From Terebella lapidaria (lineage: Eukaryota > Annelida > Polychaeta > Terebellida > Terebellidae): DNA of 64,000 bases. Position numbers and translations under genes: made by a program. Location: assembly GCA_949152475.1 (NCBI GenBank), contig OX424566.1, positions 10,377,177 to 10,441,176 on the forward strand, in the 5' to 3' direction. This document shows positions 20,537 to 29,829 of the stretch, in pieces. Position 1 is the first letter of the stretch. Every line of letters begins with the position of its first letter. The notes beneath the pieces were generated by a model, which had not been told where the DNA came from, did no database searches, and was given only the letters and a program-made list of their open reading frames with translations.

Positions 20537-20540
20537 TTTG

Positions 20541-21030
20541 TTTACTCTGAGACCTGCACGTGCGAGGTGCAATATATGTATACAATCTTCTGACAAACAC
20601 TGAATTTCACAAAAGGTTTATTTTCTATCTCATGCTCAGTAATCATGCTGCATTAGTAATAATTATAGATTCGTTTAAATTCCATTGCATAGCATTATGC
20701 ACACTACATTATTTATGCATAGCAAAGTTAGTATTTTGATTGCACTACTTGTTAAGGCTGGTCAGCTCCTGTGGATATTGATTTATTTCAGCTATGTCTG
20801 ATTAACTCTTTGAAATATCCATTTTTGGCAAGTCGGGTCTACTTGCAGAAAAAATACAAATATTCTGTAGCTTTCTGTATATAATACTCTACACCCTTCT
20901 TCACTCCAATGTTCATTCTTAGCGGAAATTTTATAATATGATAGAAAATAATAAAATGCATTTTAATGTAGGGTTCGAAAATGTGTTACGGTCAGACTTG
21001 AAAGTTGAAAATTGACGTTACGGTAGTAGG
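20541..21030. other. Spacer, nothing recognised
   Basis: AT-rich non-coding sequence. Confidence 0.4.
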
Positions 21031-21033
21031 TGA

Positions 21034-21158
21034 TCACAGGCGTATGGCACCAATCGAGTACGGCTATCACCAGATATTGCCTATAATATAACATATTATG
21101 ATAGAGGCGATATTAGGTGATGCCCGTACTCGATTGGTTCTATATTATATGCCTGTGG
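21034..21158. repeat. Foldback element with about 50-bp imperfect arms
   Basis: CACAGGC...CCAATCGAGTACGG(C/G)(T/C)ATCACC...ATAT(T/C)GCCT is mirrored by its reverse complement around an AT-rich centre near 21090-21105. Ends read CACAGGC...GCCTGTG; no target duplication was found. Confidence 0.75.
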
Positions 21159-21666
21159 CCATGACACTAAGTTTATCTCGACTATTAGCCTCTTGTTTGT
21201 GTTATGTGCGAACCTTGCCTAATACCTGATTTATCTGAAAACTTTTTTCGAAGCTATTAACCTTCCACCATCGGCGCGAAATAAGAATGGATCTATTATG
21301 GTTGAACATTCCCATTTTCTCGAAACATGCCAACTTATAGGTGAAACAGTATTGTTGTGTGGGTTCGCGTGTCCATGTTATGATCTACAGTTTGCGTGTG
21401 TAATGGTTTGATGTATTGGAAGTGGTTTATTGTTGATGTTCAGCGTTACGTGCTTTTCGTATCGTTTTGCTTGCACCTAGATGATCATGGCAATGACAAA
21501 GATATCATTCGAAAATTGTGTGCACAATTACACAGCTATGATAACATCTCAATTTGGTATACATTATTTTTAATGACTTTTGAAAGTTGTGGGCCATTTT
21601 ACATGGAATTATTGCCTTATATTTTCTCAAAATCTGTTTGATAACTGCTTTCCCAATATTACCCCC
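21159..21666. other. Spacer, no gene recognised
   Basis: Chance frames only. It lies directly left of the CACAGTG-ended transposon. Confidence 0.4.
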
Positions 21667-21671
21667 CATAT

Positions 21672-21752
21672 CACAGTGCCGAAACCGACTATGGTAACGC
21701 GCATTACCATAATCAAAAATGGCGACAGGCACTTGTGGTTCGAGTTTGCTCG
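21672..21752 (+). repeat. Left terminal inverted repeat of the CACAGTG element
   Basis: Begins CACAGTGCCGAAACCGACTA and contains a smaller palindrome, ATGGTAACGCGCATTACCAT. The outer 47 bases match the right end exactly in reverse complement. Confidence 0.92.
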
Positions 21753-21895
21753 TGAATTTATATGCATATAACGTGTATAAGTCGAGGGGATCTTCAAAAT
21801 ATGCCGAAATCGATACATGTAGGTTAATCCCGATTATGTGCAATGGGTCACTTGGTGACATATTAGTGGAAACAGAGGGTGGACAATTGTGTCCT

Positions 21896-21966
21896 GACTA
21901 GGGTAACGCGAATGTCAGATTATGGTAATGTGATTTGTAGGAAAGTTAATGACTGTGGTAATGCGA
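21896..21966 (+). repeat. Left subterminal motif cluster (three GACTRTGGTAAYGCGA-like copies)
   Basis: GACTAGGGTAACGCGA (21896), GATTATGGTAATGTGA (21918) and GACTGTGGTAATGCGA (21951) repeat the core that also lies in the terminal repeat. Repeated subterminal words of this kind are usually transposase-binding sites; here that is an inference. Confidence 0.7.
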
Positions 21967-22890
21967 TGTGTCTTTCGTACACAAAAACAATTATATTGTC
22001 AACATAACAATGAGTTGAGGGATGGAGTATGTGTTGAAAACTCTCGAATCATCTGTTATGTTATCGCATATCCATGTCAAAAAAACATCTGCGATGTTAT
22101 TACTGTACAAAAATCAGCAACTACATCAAAGTTATTATATCAGAACTATGATACACATGATGAGAAACGTAAAGTTGTCGATTAAAAGCAGGGTCTGGCA
22201 TGAGGCTACATTTGATTTTTTATTACAAATCTGTGCACTTTCCAATCAAATTGTCAGAAATATTAAAGAATTTCAAAAACGGGAGATGATGACTGTTCGA
22301 TTTAAGCTGCTGTTAGACTATGCGAATCAGTCGCAGCGACTCGGTGGCACGCCAGTCGCATGCGATTTGGTCGCCGCGATCATCACTGGTCATGACTGTG
22401 CGGTCGAGTCGCATGAACATGTAAATTGACGATTTTGAGAGCGATTCGGACATGTGTTTTTGGCGTGAAAACATGGATCACAATTAATGTAGGCTAAATC
22501 ATACAATACAAGTTACAGAAAGAATGTGTGGGTCATTGCTGTGGCACCGTTCATCTTGTGTTCAATCTGGGCATTTAATCTTATCAAGAACAAACCGTGT
22601 GAAAAAGGGAAATAAATGTGTTGTGATGGACTTTTTTTGTCTGGGTAAATACCAAGAGTGGTATGTCGGCACTCACTTTGAGACTTTACATCCTAATTAT
22701 ACTGCAAATATCCTACTATGTTACTCCATGATCTACTTTTTACACACTACATGTGAATGTCATTTTATCCGTCTCGCACATATTTTGTTATCTCTGATCA
22801 ATATACTGAGCAGTACGAGAAGTATGTGATGTGCGAGGGGCAAGAAGTATCCCATTTTATTAAACTATTTCAATATTTACTAGTACAATT

Positions 22891-23349
22891 TGTTACGTAG
22901 TAACTTCGTCTGGATCTGAGTCACACATTCATTCCGTATGTTCACACAAAGACAAACTCCGTTGTAAGTTTTAGAGTGTTTATTAACTACGGACCCAAAT
23001 TTACAAAGTTACAAAGTGGAATTTACAGTACAGAGAAACAATTTGGAATATACAAATAAGAATACCTTACCCGCGCTAATAGCCGAAATACCCTCCCGGT
23101 TAATTTGGAAAACCGAGAACAAAGTTAAATATCCAAAAGCACGTGCGTCGAAGTTCTAGACAATTCGAGAGCGTGTGTCGTCGGTGGCTGCCTGTATGCT
23201 TCTGCTCTAGCCTGGGGAGAGTGCCGCTCAGTCCACGGGCCTCCAGCGTTCCGCTTCAGTGAACCTGCAAAAGAAAAACACATGCATTCCCTATCCCCGT
23301 GCCGAGGGCGGTTGGGAAACAGTATTACAGAATCAATCGGCACCTAACA
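22891..23349 (-). mobile_element. Candidate solo LTR nested in the CACAGTG element
   Basis: Read on the minus strand, the 459-bp interval begins TGTTAGG and ends GTAACA, so the ends are TG...CA with inverted TGTTA. AATAAA (plus-strand 22979-22984) lies about 90 bases before the 3' end, and a TATTTAA-like box lies upstream, as in an LTR. Base composition differs from the flanks (GC-rich 5' half). No clean target duplication: flanks are CAATT and ATGTA. ACAAT occurs just outside both ends but out of register. It may instead be a fragment of another element. Confidence 0.4.
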
Positions 23350-23815
23350 ATGTATATTGTTTTCTCCCTATTGTCCGAGGCTCCCCAATTGTCCTGAATT
23401 GTTTCTGTATTCGGGGCTGCAGTGACGTCGGAAAGTGACAGTGTTTTCATATTTACATGTATTGGAACATTGTCCACAAACTGTGTTCACTGTGTTCATC
23501 TCGATCTTGTTGTCATCAAATTACCAAGTGTCCGTATGTACCCGGAACCATAGGTTTGTTCTCATCGTTGCGATTGGCTATAATTACATGCGACCCAGTG
23601 GTTCTATATTTCACGGTGTCAGCATGGGTTTCCGCAGAAACCCTCTCTTATGGGTTTCTGGTTTCAGCACGGTACTACATCCAGTATGTGCAGTTTTAAA
23701 GAAAAAATTGCACTGTAACATGAAAAAAAAAATACCCTGTAGTATATATGCGAATATCGTATAAATTACTGTTCAATTCTTGTGTTATATATATTATTCG
23801 CAGTGAAGTGGTGAA

Positions 23816-23877
23816 TGCATTACCACAGTCGATACTGTGCGTTACCGTTGTCAATGTAGCCATGGATACCATAGTCA
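23816..23877 (-). repeat. Right subterminal motif cluster, inverted partner of the left one
   Basis: Three diverged copies of the same motif in the opposite orientation (around 23816-23830, 23838-23852 and 23865-23877), mirroring the left cluster. They are more degenerate than those on the left. Confidence 0.6.
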
Positions 23878-24018
23878 GCCACGATTTTCAATCTCTGATA
23901 TCTCGTAGAAGAAGACTATTTTTTATAACTCTTCTGATTAATTATGTGTAGCACAATCAACTTCATATCATAGAATTCTGAATGCTTCAAAATAGCCTAT
24001 CATTTAAGTTGTTAGGCT

Positions 24019-24099
24019 CGATCAAATTCGAACCACAAATACCGGTCGCCAATTTTGATTATGGTAATGCGCGTTACCATAGTCGGTTTCGGCACTGTG
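24019..24099 (-). repeat. Right terminal inverted repeat of the CACAGTG element
   Basis: Reverse complement of 21672-21752 with six mismatches, all in the inner part. Ends GGCACTGTG on the plus strand, then the target duplication CATAT. Confidence 0.92.
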
Positions 24100-24104
24100 C
24101 ATAT

Positions 24105-24520
24105 ACACCCTTGTGTTAACCAGCCGAATTAGTTTTACCCCCCCCCCCCCCCAGCAAAATTAGGTGCATACTGTGGATCCATCCCGCTGAGAAATATAGC
24201 CAGAGAGATAGAGCTCAGTTTATATTATTAGTATATGGGAATTAAACTCTGCAACATTGTTTAGTTGACTTTAAAACATAAGTCGGTGTATAGGGGTCAT
24301 CAAACTATCATTCAGCAGGCGTAGCATTGTAATGTCACTCAGTTTTGGCGCCAAATCACGGATATCGTCTGTAATCATCAATGACGACAATTATGGCGGT
24401 ATAAATGAATCTATGTTGGTAAACATGATTTATATACATGTATTAACCTATCATAATTTATATGTTTCAACAAAATGTCAACCAGATATAATACCTATGA
24501 ACATTGTAATTATCCAATTT
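24105..24520. other. Spacer with a 14-15-bp C run
   Basis: A poly-C tract near 24139-24152; otherwise unremarkable non-coding sequence. Confidence 0.4.
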
Positions 24521-24985
24521 TGGAGTATTTTCTGATTTGGCGCATCCTTTACGAATGGAGAGTTATTCGCCACTTTCCCTCCCATGCAGACATCTGACAG
24601 TGGCAGTTACTCAGCAGTACTGCCTCCTTACATGTAATAATGACCGACAGGACTGGTGGTAGGAGTATTTTCTGATTAGGCGCATACTTTATAAATGGGA
24701 AGTTTTTCGCCACTGTACAGACAACTGTGGCAAACTCAGCAAGGCGGCTACCCTGTATTAGTGCATGGTTGGGGCCGTTTCCTTTGTTGTTGACAAATTA
24801 CTTTTCAACAGAGTTACCAGCAGGTTACTATTTCTGCAAATAGGGACCCCTGCGCTCGGTCACTTTTGACGAGAGACCCTCGTCCTTGTGCATTATCCTA
24901 TACATAATGACCGACAGGCTGAAGGAGTATTTTCTGATTTCATACATACATGTACTTTACGAATGGGAGTTATTCGCCACTTTTA
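24521..24985. repeat. Three diverged direct copies of a GGAGTATTTTCTGATT...TTATTCGCCACT segment
   Basis: Copies start near 24521, 24661 and 24927. The common core reads GGAGTATTTTCTGATT(T/A)GGCGCAT, then CTTTACGAATGG and TTATTCGCCACT. ATGACCGACAGG precedes the second and third copies. Spacing is unequal, so later insertions or deletions have occurred. Confidence 0.75.
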
Positions 24986-25195
24986 GTGAAACTTCATTTG
25001 ACAACGATTCTTCCCCCCGCTTATGAAAATAATAAACTCCTTGTATGTCATATCTTGCTGGTGCTCGGAATTGTGTAATGAGTTGTTTGCTGATTGGGTA
25101 TGCTTTTATCGCCATTAACACAGAGCTGCATGCCATCCACCAAGTGAAACTATTGAAACTTGTCAAACAAATGAGACTCCCACAGCAGAGAAGTA

Positions 25196-25490
25196 TATAA
25201 TGCAAATAACCCACGAATCTGTCAAAATTTGTGTTGCCATGGTAACCATACTCCTTTCCAGGCCCATAGCAACCAGGTTGCTTTTTAATAAAAAAAAAAC
25301 ATTGTGGTCTTTTTCGTATGATTATTTATTGTAGCAAATTCCTACATTAAATATACCAGGAAATAATCGATATATCTTAACCCATAGGATAGCTTTTACC
25401 CGTAGACACCTGGTTGCTATGGACCAAAATAAGAGAACGGTTACCATAACAACGAAAATTTTGACAGATTTGTGTGATATTTGCATTATA
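25196..25490. mobile_element. Foldback MITE with about 85-bp inverted arms
   Basis: The left arm, from TATAATGCAAATA through ATCTGTCAAAATTT and ATGGTAACC to CCATAGCAACCAGGT, returns in reverse complement at 25405-25490 at roughly 80 percent identity. TA borders both ends, fitting Tc1/mariner-type insertion, though this is weak because the ends are AT-rich. No coding capacity. Confidence 0.7.
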
Positions 25491-25495
25491 TACTT

Positions 25496-28004
25496 GACTG
25501 CAAGGATGAAACACGCTCAACGAAAAATGATGTACTTACAAGAGTAATAAAAATCTAATTAAATGAAACCCAATTGATGACGTCACGCATAACTAATGAA
25601 TTGCCTCGGAGAATCCCAGTGGAGCAAAACAGACATGAGCATAACTGTTGGAACTAATCAAGATATTTTGGTTCTGTGAAAACCTTCGGATTCCTTGAAA
25701 ACAGATCTTCCATACTATCAAATAAGTTCTTTTGCTTCACCTCCCCTTTAAAAATCTTGAACCGTTTTGGATATAGTTTAATCGTCATAGTAGTAGGCAG
25801 AGTCCCTCTATGTCGGTTCACTTCGTGCCGTTGCAGGATGTCATAGGACTTGGGATATTGAGAGCGTACAGCAAATCAAAACTATCATTTTTTCGTAGAA
25901 TCTGTAATTCCAAAATAAGGATTGCATAAATATACCTAAAATGATTCCTAGTATTGAAACAATGTGCTCACCGTATTTTCCCTGCCGTTTCACGCAAGAA
26001 AACTGAATAATTTCACCCGCGAACTCCCACCGTCCACGCTATGATAATCGATCCCTGGCTGAAGGTACCAAGGCCACAGCCGGCCAGACTTCAGAGATCC
26101 GCTCGTTGGCTCCCGCTCCACTAACTCCGCCCGCATACATAACCCCGTGCATTCCCGTGCTCATCCACTTTTGATCACTTTCTGTCTCCGACCATCATAA
26201 CAAAAAATTATATGTTTCCCACCTTCCCCTCCCGATTTTCATACACTTTTTCTACAATGATCAGTCTTCGCCTTTGGGCCACGTTCACAGGTTTTATATA
26301 GGCCTATTATTTTCTACACACAGCATAAACTGCATATCAGTTTTACACATGGATTTTTTCGTGTTGATCTGAACAAAATGTGTATAGGCCATCGCACGTA
26401 CTCTAAATTTTGCATACTCATCACGTGGCCTATTAGCTTATATCACCACAGCGCGGGTGATTAAATATTTGTGATCTTCAGACGATTCCATGCTCTTGTA
26501 GTCATACGTCTCATTACTTGTTTATTTAAATATATATATTAACCACATTAATATATTCATCTTCTAGCACATCTAACTTTACTAAAAAACTCTTCATCAC
26601 TGAGATTATCGAGTACCTTCCCATCGAAGACGGAGATATTATTTGTATTCATCTCGAGTGTCGGGATCTGACAAATAATCCTGTAACAGCAAATCGTCAA
26701 TTCATTTCATTGACATAAGCTGCAGTGGCAAACTTGTGCACTAAAAGTAAACAAATAGCATTTCAGATTAACTGTACAATCACTATGAATACATGTTACA
26801 AACATGTTCTCAGTACATTTAATAAAGACAAGATCTATTGATGGGATTGCTCAGAGGGGATAAAACTTGTGAAATTTCTTTGTTTCATTTGACGTTGTGC
26901 ATTTGAGAAAAAAAAACTTCTGGATTGAATATTCTCTCGAATGTACTGGTAATTTTAACCCCAAAATACAGCATCAGGCGTTGTGTTGTGGCTGTGTGTG
27001 TTGTGTTTCTGTTTCCCCAAAAACTTTTTTGTAACTTCCGCTCGTTGTGAATCAGGAGTCGCCACCAGTGGCAGATTTAGAGAAAGACAGCTGTCAAAAA
27101 ACCCATATGTATTGGTATTCATGTGTTACCCAGCACTATAAAATCAGGCATCAGTTGCAAATATTGATTTTATAGTACAGGAGCAAATACATCAAAAGAA
27201 TCTTTTTGGCAAAAATGATATCATTTTGTTGGGAAAAGGGTCTACCTTGGACTGATTATTGGGTTTTCTACCCAAATATCTGAATTTTTCAGTTGATATT
27301 GCAGATTGTAATCAAAATTAATTGGTGAAACATCGAAAATGCATGTTCATATTATACTCTCTGTGTGTCATGAGAAATAGTTTTAGGCAATTCAAATATG
27401 ATTGTTGCATAACTGAGTAGTAAATTTCTTGCTCTTCCGTGTGATACCAATATTATCATGAGTTTTAAAAAATGATGATTGGTGATAAGTAAAATTCGTG
27501 GTCAAAATATCAGTAAAATATCAATTTTGTGAGGGTGGGGAGGGGATTAGCATCCATTTTTTGACGACATTTTCTCAGAATAAATCAGCGATAGCAATCT
27601 TCGAATCAACATAACTTCACCCCTAGTCATGATAGAAATATGAATTTTATACCACCAGAGAGAGTAACATCTCTTCTTTCTTGTGGTATATACTTCTCAA
27701 TTTTGATACTCAGTCACTTATGGCTGATTTTGTGGTGCGGGGTCACAAATATAATACAAAAGGAGGAAGTTTTACTGGAAAAAATCAGATTAAAACTTTC
27801 ATGTTATGCAACTTCATTCATTGGTAAGTAAATTGATGGGCAACAAATTGTGATCATTCACATTTTGACATCTCAGGTAATGTGAAACTAAACTGTAATT
27901 TTGAAGTTTTTGGACCCATTTTCTTCTAGTTAGATTACTCTCCATCATGCGTTAAATAAATTGAATTTAAGTTATTCAAGTTTATTTGAAGTTGAGTTTA
28001 TTTA
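25496..28004. other. Long AT-rich stretch, no gene supported
   Basis: A relatively GC/CpG-rich patch at about 25980-26160 (ending near CCACTTTTGATCAC) could be a promoter or old element fragment. A 63-codon frame at 27640-27828 ends in a donor-like GGTAAGT but shows no domain. I see nothing else. Confidence 0.4.
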
Positions 28005-28008
28005 AGTT

Positions 28009-28158
28009 TGTGACCTCTCTGATATGTGTGAAATTGTACTCCTACTAGCTTGGCTAGCGAGAAATCCCTTCAGCTCATCTGGTAGAGCGGATGGCTGATG
28101 TGTGAGAGGTCTCTGGTTCAAATCCCAATCTGGACGAGGCATTCCTCGCTTGGTTACA
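28009..28158 (+). repeat. Left 150-bp LTR of the TRIM
   Basis: Starts TGTGACC, ends TTACA. Roughly 85-90 percent identical to the right copy by eye, so the insertion is not recent. Confidence 0.7.
28065..28135 (+). promoter_or_regulatory. tRNA-like Pol III promoter in the left LTR
   Basis: AGCTCATCTGGTAGAGC (28072-28088) fits a tRNA D-arm with GCTC/GAGC pairing and an A-box. GGTTCAAATCC (28115-28125) is a near-consensus B-box 43 bases downstream. The anticodon and acceptor stems do not pair well, so this is tRNA-derived sequence and not a functional tRNA gene. Confidence 0.7.
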
Positions 28159-28295
28159 ATTGGTGGCAGCGGTGGGATGTCTTGTATTCCTTTGGGATGT
28201 GGCCCTGTTATAACGGAGGATGTCCTGAGGTTGAAGTAGGATGTCTGGTTATAGCTCCTCACCTCGGGACGAGGTTTCAAAATCCCCGGGAAATA

Positions 28296-28445
28296 TGTGA
28301 CCTCTCTGATATGTGTGGAACTGTACTCCTACTAGCTTGGCTAGCGGGATATTCTTCTAGCTCATCTGGTAGAGCGGATGGCTGATGTGTGAAAGGTCCC
28401 GGGTTAAAATCCCAGTCTGGCCGAGGCATTCCTCGCTTGGTTACA
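28296..28445 (+). repeat. Right 150-bp LTR of the TRIM, with decayed tRNA-like core
   Basis: Same ends as the left LTR. The A-box is intact (AGCTCATCTGG), while the B-box reads GGTTAAAATCC, one change from the left copy. Direct repeats of AGTTATT(T/C)AAGTTTATTTG lie outside both ends of the element and reflect an AT-rich target. Confidence 0.7.
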
Positions 28446-28449
28446 AGTT

Positions 28450-29107
28450 ATTTAAGTTTATTTGAAGTTATTCATAGTATGCAAATTAAAAATCAAATCT
28501 GCTGCGTTGTTACATATTTATAAATACGAATAAAAATATATGTTGGATGCTGCAAAGTTTCTGTTGTCTGACAGTTGATTTTTTTCCATAGACGGTGGAC
28601 GAACTCTACACGTCCAAAAACTATAATTAATTATGCGCCTTATATTCTGCATCCACGCCTTTTATCGTGAGAAACCGTGTCCGGTCTATATCGTCCGCTG
28701 CTATTTTAGAACACGTTGTACCATGTTTTTGACTTCAGTAGTCTTACGGATTGTTCAAGGTGATAATCTCATATGTGTAATGTGAAAATTGGTGTTTGTA
28801 GGTTTTGTATTTCCACAACAGTAAACACAATGACATACAGAACTACAGATTACCGGTCTATATTATCCACTCGGTGGTATTCTCTTTGCAAGGACACTCC
28901 TGATTTGCCGATTTGTACCACGTGACAATTCTACATACTCAATGTTGGACGGCGGAAGTCTATATTGGACGGCCAAAATGTATAGTGGACGATGCTGTGC
29001 TTATCATCCAGTCGGAGCGCGTGTTGCATTTTTGTTTTCCTCGCTCTGGGTGTCTCCCAATGAAAAAGAACGTGGCTTTTGTTTGTTTTGACTCCGTGAA
29101 TAACATA
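28450..29107. other. Spacer with scattered TTGGACG/CGTCCAA words
   Basis: The words TGGACGG and CGTCCAA recur (28610, 28947, 28969, 28985). GTGTCTCCCAATGA at 29050 is repeated near 29489. Probably degraded element sequence; no gene. Confidence 0.4.
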
Positions 29108-29108
29108 G

Positions 29109-29224
29109 TAAATGTTGGATGTTGAGAGTCGTCCAAAATACAATTCACAGGATTCAGAAATGTCATATTGACATTTCTCCATCCCGTGAACTGTATATTG
29201 AACTCCTCAACATCCAATATTTGT
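29109..29224. repeat. Long imperfect palindrome with almost no loop
   Basis: AAATGTTGGATGTTGAG... through CAGAAATGTCA is followed immediately by its reverse complement, TGACATTTCTCC... to CTCAACATCCAATATTTG. Arms of about 57 bp pair with roughly 10 mismatches and a 1-bp offset. The opposing chance frames at 28960-29509 owe their length to it. Confidence 0.8.
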
Positions 29225-29614
29225 ATAATATTTGCCGCAATATCCTTTAATGTTAATAAATATCCTGTCAATTCCCATGTAACTGATGTGAGAGTTGAGA
29301 GTAAAACAACAAAGCTTTTGATAGGTAGAGTAATGAAAATACTATTGTACCCCTCCCCTCTCCTCAGGGTAAGAAATTTTCGTCCTACATGTGTTAACAT
29401 CCTTTGCTTATTGGGATTCAATGCCAGAGCTTATGAACAGCATGACTTGTGGCTTGTTAATTTTCTAAAATGTTTTTTTGGACATTGGATGTCTCCCAAT
29501 GACAGCTGAGGCCGCACCAAACCCACAACATGCTAAGAATTTACTGAAAAGTAACGAAAAGACATATTATCAGTATATCCCTGTGAACCAAGGAAATTTG
29601 AGCTCAATTTTAAA
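29225..29614. other. Spacer, nothing recognised
   Basis: Non-coding; contains a second GTCTCCCAATGACAG word near 29489. Confidence 0.4.
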
Positions 29615-29829
29615 TTCTGCAGTAGCGGATTTAGAGGGGGGGGGGGGGTTACTGGGGTCAGGACCCCCCCTTTTCGAAAAAAGATACATGTAAATATTAG
29701 GCGGGTTCAGACTTCCTGCCCGAAAAATAATGATGTCAAAATACCATGTACAAGAACAAGTTGATCATGGTGAGTTTGTTCGAAATGTATACTCAAGAGA
29801 GACCGGGAAGCTACCACGGGACATAAAAA

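Larger units (their letters stand above)
21672..24099. mobile_element. Non-autonomous Transib/RAG-like DNA transposon (CACAGTG ends, 5-bp TSD)
   Basis: The 81-bp terminal inverted repeats (21672-21752 and 24019-24099) are identical for the outer 47 bp and have six mismatches further in. They start with CACAGTG. The element is flanked by the perfect 5-bp duplication CATAT (21667-21671 and 24100-24104). By established knowledge, Transib and RAG-like (ProtoRAG) transposons make 5-bp duplications and have CAC-starting ends related to the V(D)J heptamer CACAGTG; EnSpm, Chapaev, hAT and PiggyBac differ in duplication length or ends. The 2428-bp body has no recognisable transposase, so this copy is non-autonomous or gutted. 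It seems to contain a younger LTR (22891-23349). Family assignment is an inference from ends and duplication. Confidence 0.75.
28009..28445 (+). mobile_element. TRIM: 437-bp miniature LTR retrotransposon with tRNA-like LTRs
   Basis: Two 150-bp direct repeats (28009-28158 and 28296-28445), both starting TGTGACCTCTCTG and ending GGTTACA, flank a 137-bp core without coding capacity. The 4-bp duplication AGTT borders the element (28005-28008 and 28446-28449). Two bases after the left repeat the core begins TGGTGGCAGCGG (28161), which looks like a primer-binding site. Each repeat contains an A-box (AGCTCATCTGG) and a B-box (GGTTCAAATCC, or GGTTAAAATCC in the right copy) at tRNA spacing. TG/CA ends, TSD and PBS fit a terminal-repeat retrotransposon in miniature. 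The competing reading is two tandem tRNA-derived SINEs. The purine tract before the right repeat is weak. Confidence 0.7.

Noticed and set aside
22022..22429. 135-codon frame inside the CACAGTG element as a transposase remnant
   Set aside because: No Transib or RAG1 motif is visible and the composition is not coding-like; a profile search would be needed to say more.
28065..28135. Functional tRNA gene
   Set aside because: A- and B-boxes are good, but the anticodon and acceptor stems do not pair and the sequence lies inside a duplicated 150-bp repeat.
28960..29509. Overlapping 153- and 113-codon frames on opposite strands
   Set aside because: Both run through the long palindrome at 29109-29224, which explains the mirrored open frames; no domain.
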